From Prevotella sp. (GTDB taxonomy: Bacteria; Bacteroidota; Bacteroidia; Bacteroidales; Bacteroidaceae), in NCBI GenBank assembly GCA_017548275.1, contig JAFZAH010000003.1:62001-126000 (forward strand): a stretch of 64,000 bases of DNA, read 5' to 3'. The notes under the pieces are model-generated. The model was not told where the DNA came from. It was given only the letters and a program-made list of their open reading frames with translations, and made no database searches. The translations under genes and the position numbers were made by a program. Positions 62,515 to 64,000 of the stretch are shown one piece after another. Numbering within the stretch: the stretch's first letter is position 1; every line of letters begins with the position of its first letter.

Positions 62515-64000
62515 TTATTTCACAACAACTTTCTTTCCGTCCTTAACATATACACCGGGCTGGAGAGCACCGTTGACCTTGCGTCCGCTGAGGTCATAAA
62601 CATCGCCATTGAGGTTGTTGAGCAGTTCCACAGCCTTGATAGCGGTGGTGGTGCCGTCCTCGTTATGGAAGATTGCATTCACAGCGTCGTTAGCGTCTGC
62701 GGGCAGGGCGAAGTAACCGCGGAAGCCCTTGATGAATGAGTTGGATCCGCCCTTCTTAATCTGACCGGTTGAGGGAACCACACCGTAAAGGCCAGCCATC
62801 GACATGCGATAGAGGGTAGAGATGAAATACTCATTGGAAATGCCTGCCTCGTAAATCACATTCACATTGGCAAATTCATGCTCATTGCTCTCTGTCTCAG
62901 ACTCAGAATAGAACACATAAGGCTTGCCAGCCTCGAAATTGCCAGTGAATTCAGAGAAGTTAAGGTCACCCTCATCGCTGAGACCAGTGAACTCATAGAC
63001 TTTTACATCGGACATGATATCCAAGATGCTGACACCCTCGAACGGCATAGCAACAGTGTTCCAACCAGCTTTGACACCATAAGTGAAGTTCACAATCGGA
63101 TAAACACCGCTTTCGATAACCTGCTGCTCGGTATCGGTCTCAGAGAGATTGAGCACAGGCACCTCTTCGAGTTCCACGTAAAGGAATGCGTTTACCATCG
63201 TGTTTTTATAACAAGCGAAACGGGGGTTCCCATTGTTATAGTTATATTGCAGTAAGCGTTCATCGTTGTATGCATTGGTAATGGTACCATTATCCGTGTC
63301 AATAGTCCAAAGAGTACCATTTGTCATATATGAACTTTCTGAATAAAGATTATTATTCGAACTTGTTCCTACAGGTTTGGTGTAAGCCAAGAATTCTTCA
63401 CCATTTTGCATATACCAATTACCATTGTCACCAGCCTGAAGCACCACGGGCGATACGGCGGCATCTCTTGCGTCGATAATATGGTTAGCAAAATTCGTTT
63501 CGTTACCCAATGAGGACACCTGTCCGAGATTGCTGCTCACACCGTTGAAGACCTCAAAGCCTTCACCAGCAGTAGCATCTTCATCATAGACAATAAGGTA
63601 GCGGTGTCCGGCCACGAGTTGGTCATTGCTGGTCACTTTCTGATAGAGGCCGCAACCGATAACGGGATCAACAAATACGATGGGCTCACCGATGATGTTG
63701 ACAGTGAAAGTCTTTTGGACATTGCTGTAAGTCTCTTCGTCAAGCGCTGTAACGGTGACAGTGATGTCAGCAGTACCAGTCTGTCCGCCTGTTGTATAAT
63801 TGAATCCATCAAGTGTGATGAGTTCGCTGTTGGTAGATAAAGTCATCTCATAGTCCTCAGCGTTTGCACCCTCGGCAAGTTCCCAAGTGACACCGAATGA
63901 ACCCGTAGCATTGGTTTGCACCTCAGTGGGAGTGATAGCGGTGATGGAAGTAGCGATGGGAGTGCGGGTAATGTGCTCAATCACATAGTTACCGGCTTTG
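62515..64000 (-). CDS. Large secreted Ig-like protein, partial (N-terminus outside window)
   Basis: The frame stays open to the right edge, so only about 490 C-terminal residues are seen. Ig-like segments have TNATGSFGVTWELAEG and TADITVTVTALDEETYSNVQ. A lipocalin/beta-sandwich-like region with LVAGHRYLIVYDEDAT parallels the TTGRYLIVYEPEN region of the protein at 58309, and the C-terminus has VYDLSGRKVNGALQPGVYV. It is thus a paralogue of that protein and also followed by a small peptide gene. Confidence 0.85.
   Translation of the reverse strand, partial: KAGNYVIEHITRTPIATSITAITPTEVQTNATGSFGVTWELAEGANAEDYEMTLSTNSELITLDGFNYTTGGQTGTADITVTVTALDEETYSNVQKTFTVNIIGEPIVFVDPVIGCGLYQKVTSNDQLVAGHRYLIVYDEDATAGEGFEVFNGVSSNLGQVSSLGNETNFANHIIDARDAAVSPVVLQAGDNGNWYMQNGEEFLAYTKPVGTSSNNNLYSESSYMTNGTLWTIDTDNGTITNAYNDERLLQYNYNNGNPRFACYKNTMVNAFLYVELEEVPVLNLSETDTEQQVIESGVYPIVNFTYGVKAGWNTVAMPFEGVSILDIMSDVKVYEFTGLSDEGDLNFSEFTGNFEAGKPYVFYSESETESNEHEFANVNVIYEAGISNEYFISTLYRMSMAGLYGVVPSTGQIKKGGSNSFIKGFRGYFALPADANDAVNAIFHNEDGTTTAIKAVELLNNLNGDVYDLSGRKVNGALQPGVYVKDGKKVVVK

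Overview
The window looks like a chromosomal segment of a gut-type Bacteroidales bacterium, most likely Prevotella or a close relative. Promoters follow the Bacteroidetes pattern (TTTG, about 20 bases, then TAnnTTTG), Shine-Dalgarno sites are mostly absent, TonB receptors and secreted lipoproteins are common, and two very large secreted proteins end in a GQKV/GRKV...NGKKV-type tail often seen in Prevotella. I found no rRNA, tRNA, insertion sequence, prophage or CRISPR array.

Left part (1-16042): an L-arabinose unit (araA end, FGGY kinase, GH51 arabinofuranosidase, transketolase) closes with a strong terminator and is followed by a small secreted protein and rpiB. Next is a LytTR membrane regulator with four 20-bp direct repeats between it and a TonB-receptor gene, and a short secreted partner gene. 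After a lipoprotein gene, an Mrp ATPase and a small secreted protein comes a compact operon of four tiny lipoproteins and a radical SAM/SPASM enzyme.

Middle part (16116-43432): a leftward five-gene operon encodes a VWA-like protein, a small membrane protein, a tubulin-like GTPase candidate, a giant Hsp70/actin-like ATPase and a membrane coiled-coil protein. It is the least explained system here. It is followed by a TonB receptor, lipoproteins, a U32 peptidase-family protein, a MetA-type homoserine acyltransferase with acetyl-CoA-type residues, an M13 peptidase, an ABC-F protein, a CotH-dockerin secreted protein, Tex, an alanine-rich lipoprotein, a TPR membrane regulator and a TonB-domain protein.

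Right part (43433-64000): a divergent short sigma factor sits behind an unknown gene and a long AT-rich leader. Then come a cupin regulator with an acyl-CoA ligase, thrS, a WG-repeat protein, infC-rpmI-rplT, a Wza-like export protein, uxaC, an M15 peptidase, and two large Ig-like secreted proteins. Each of the last two is followed by a related, previously easily missed peptide of 56-57 residues.

Intergenic DNA carries several repeat families: C-rich palindromes, heptamer tandem repeats and an inverted-repeat element of about 139 bp.
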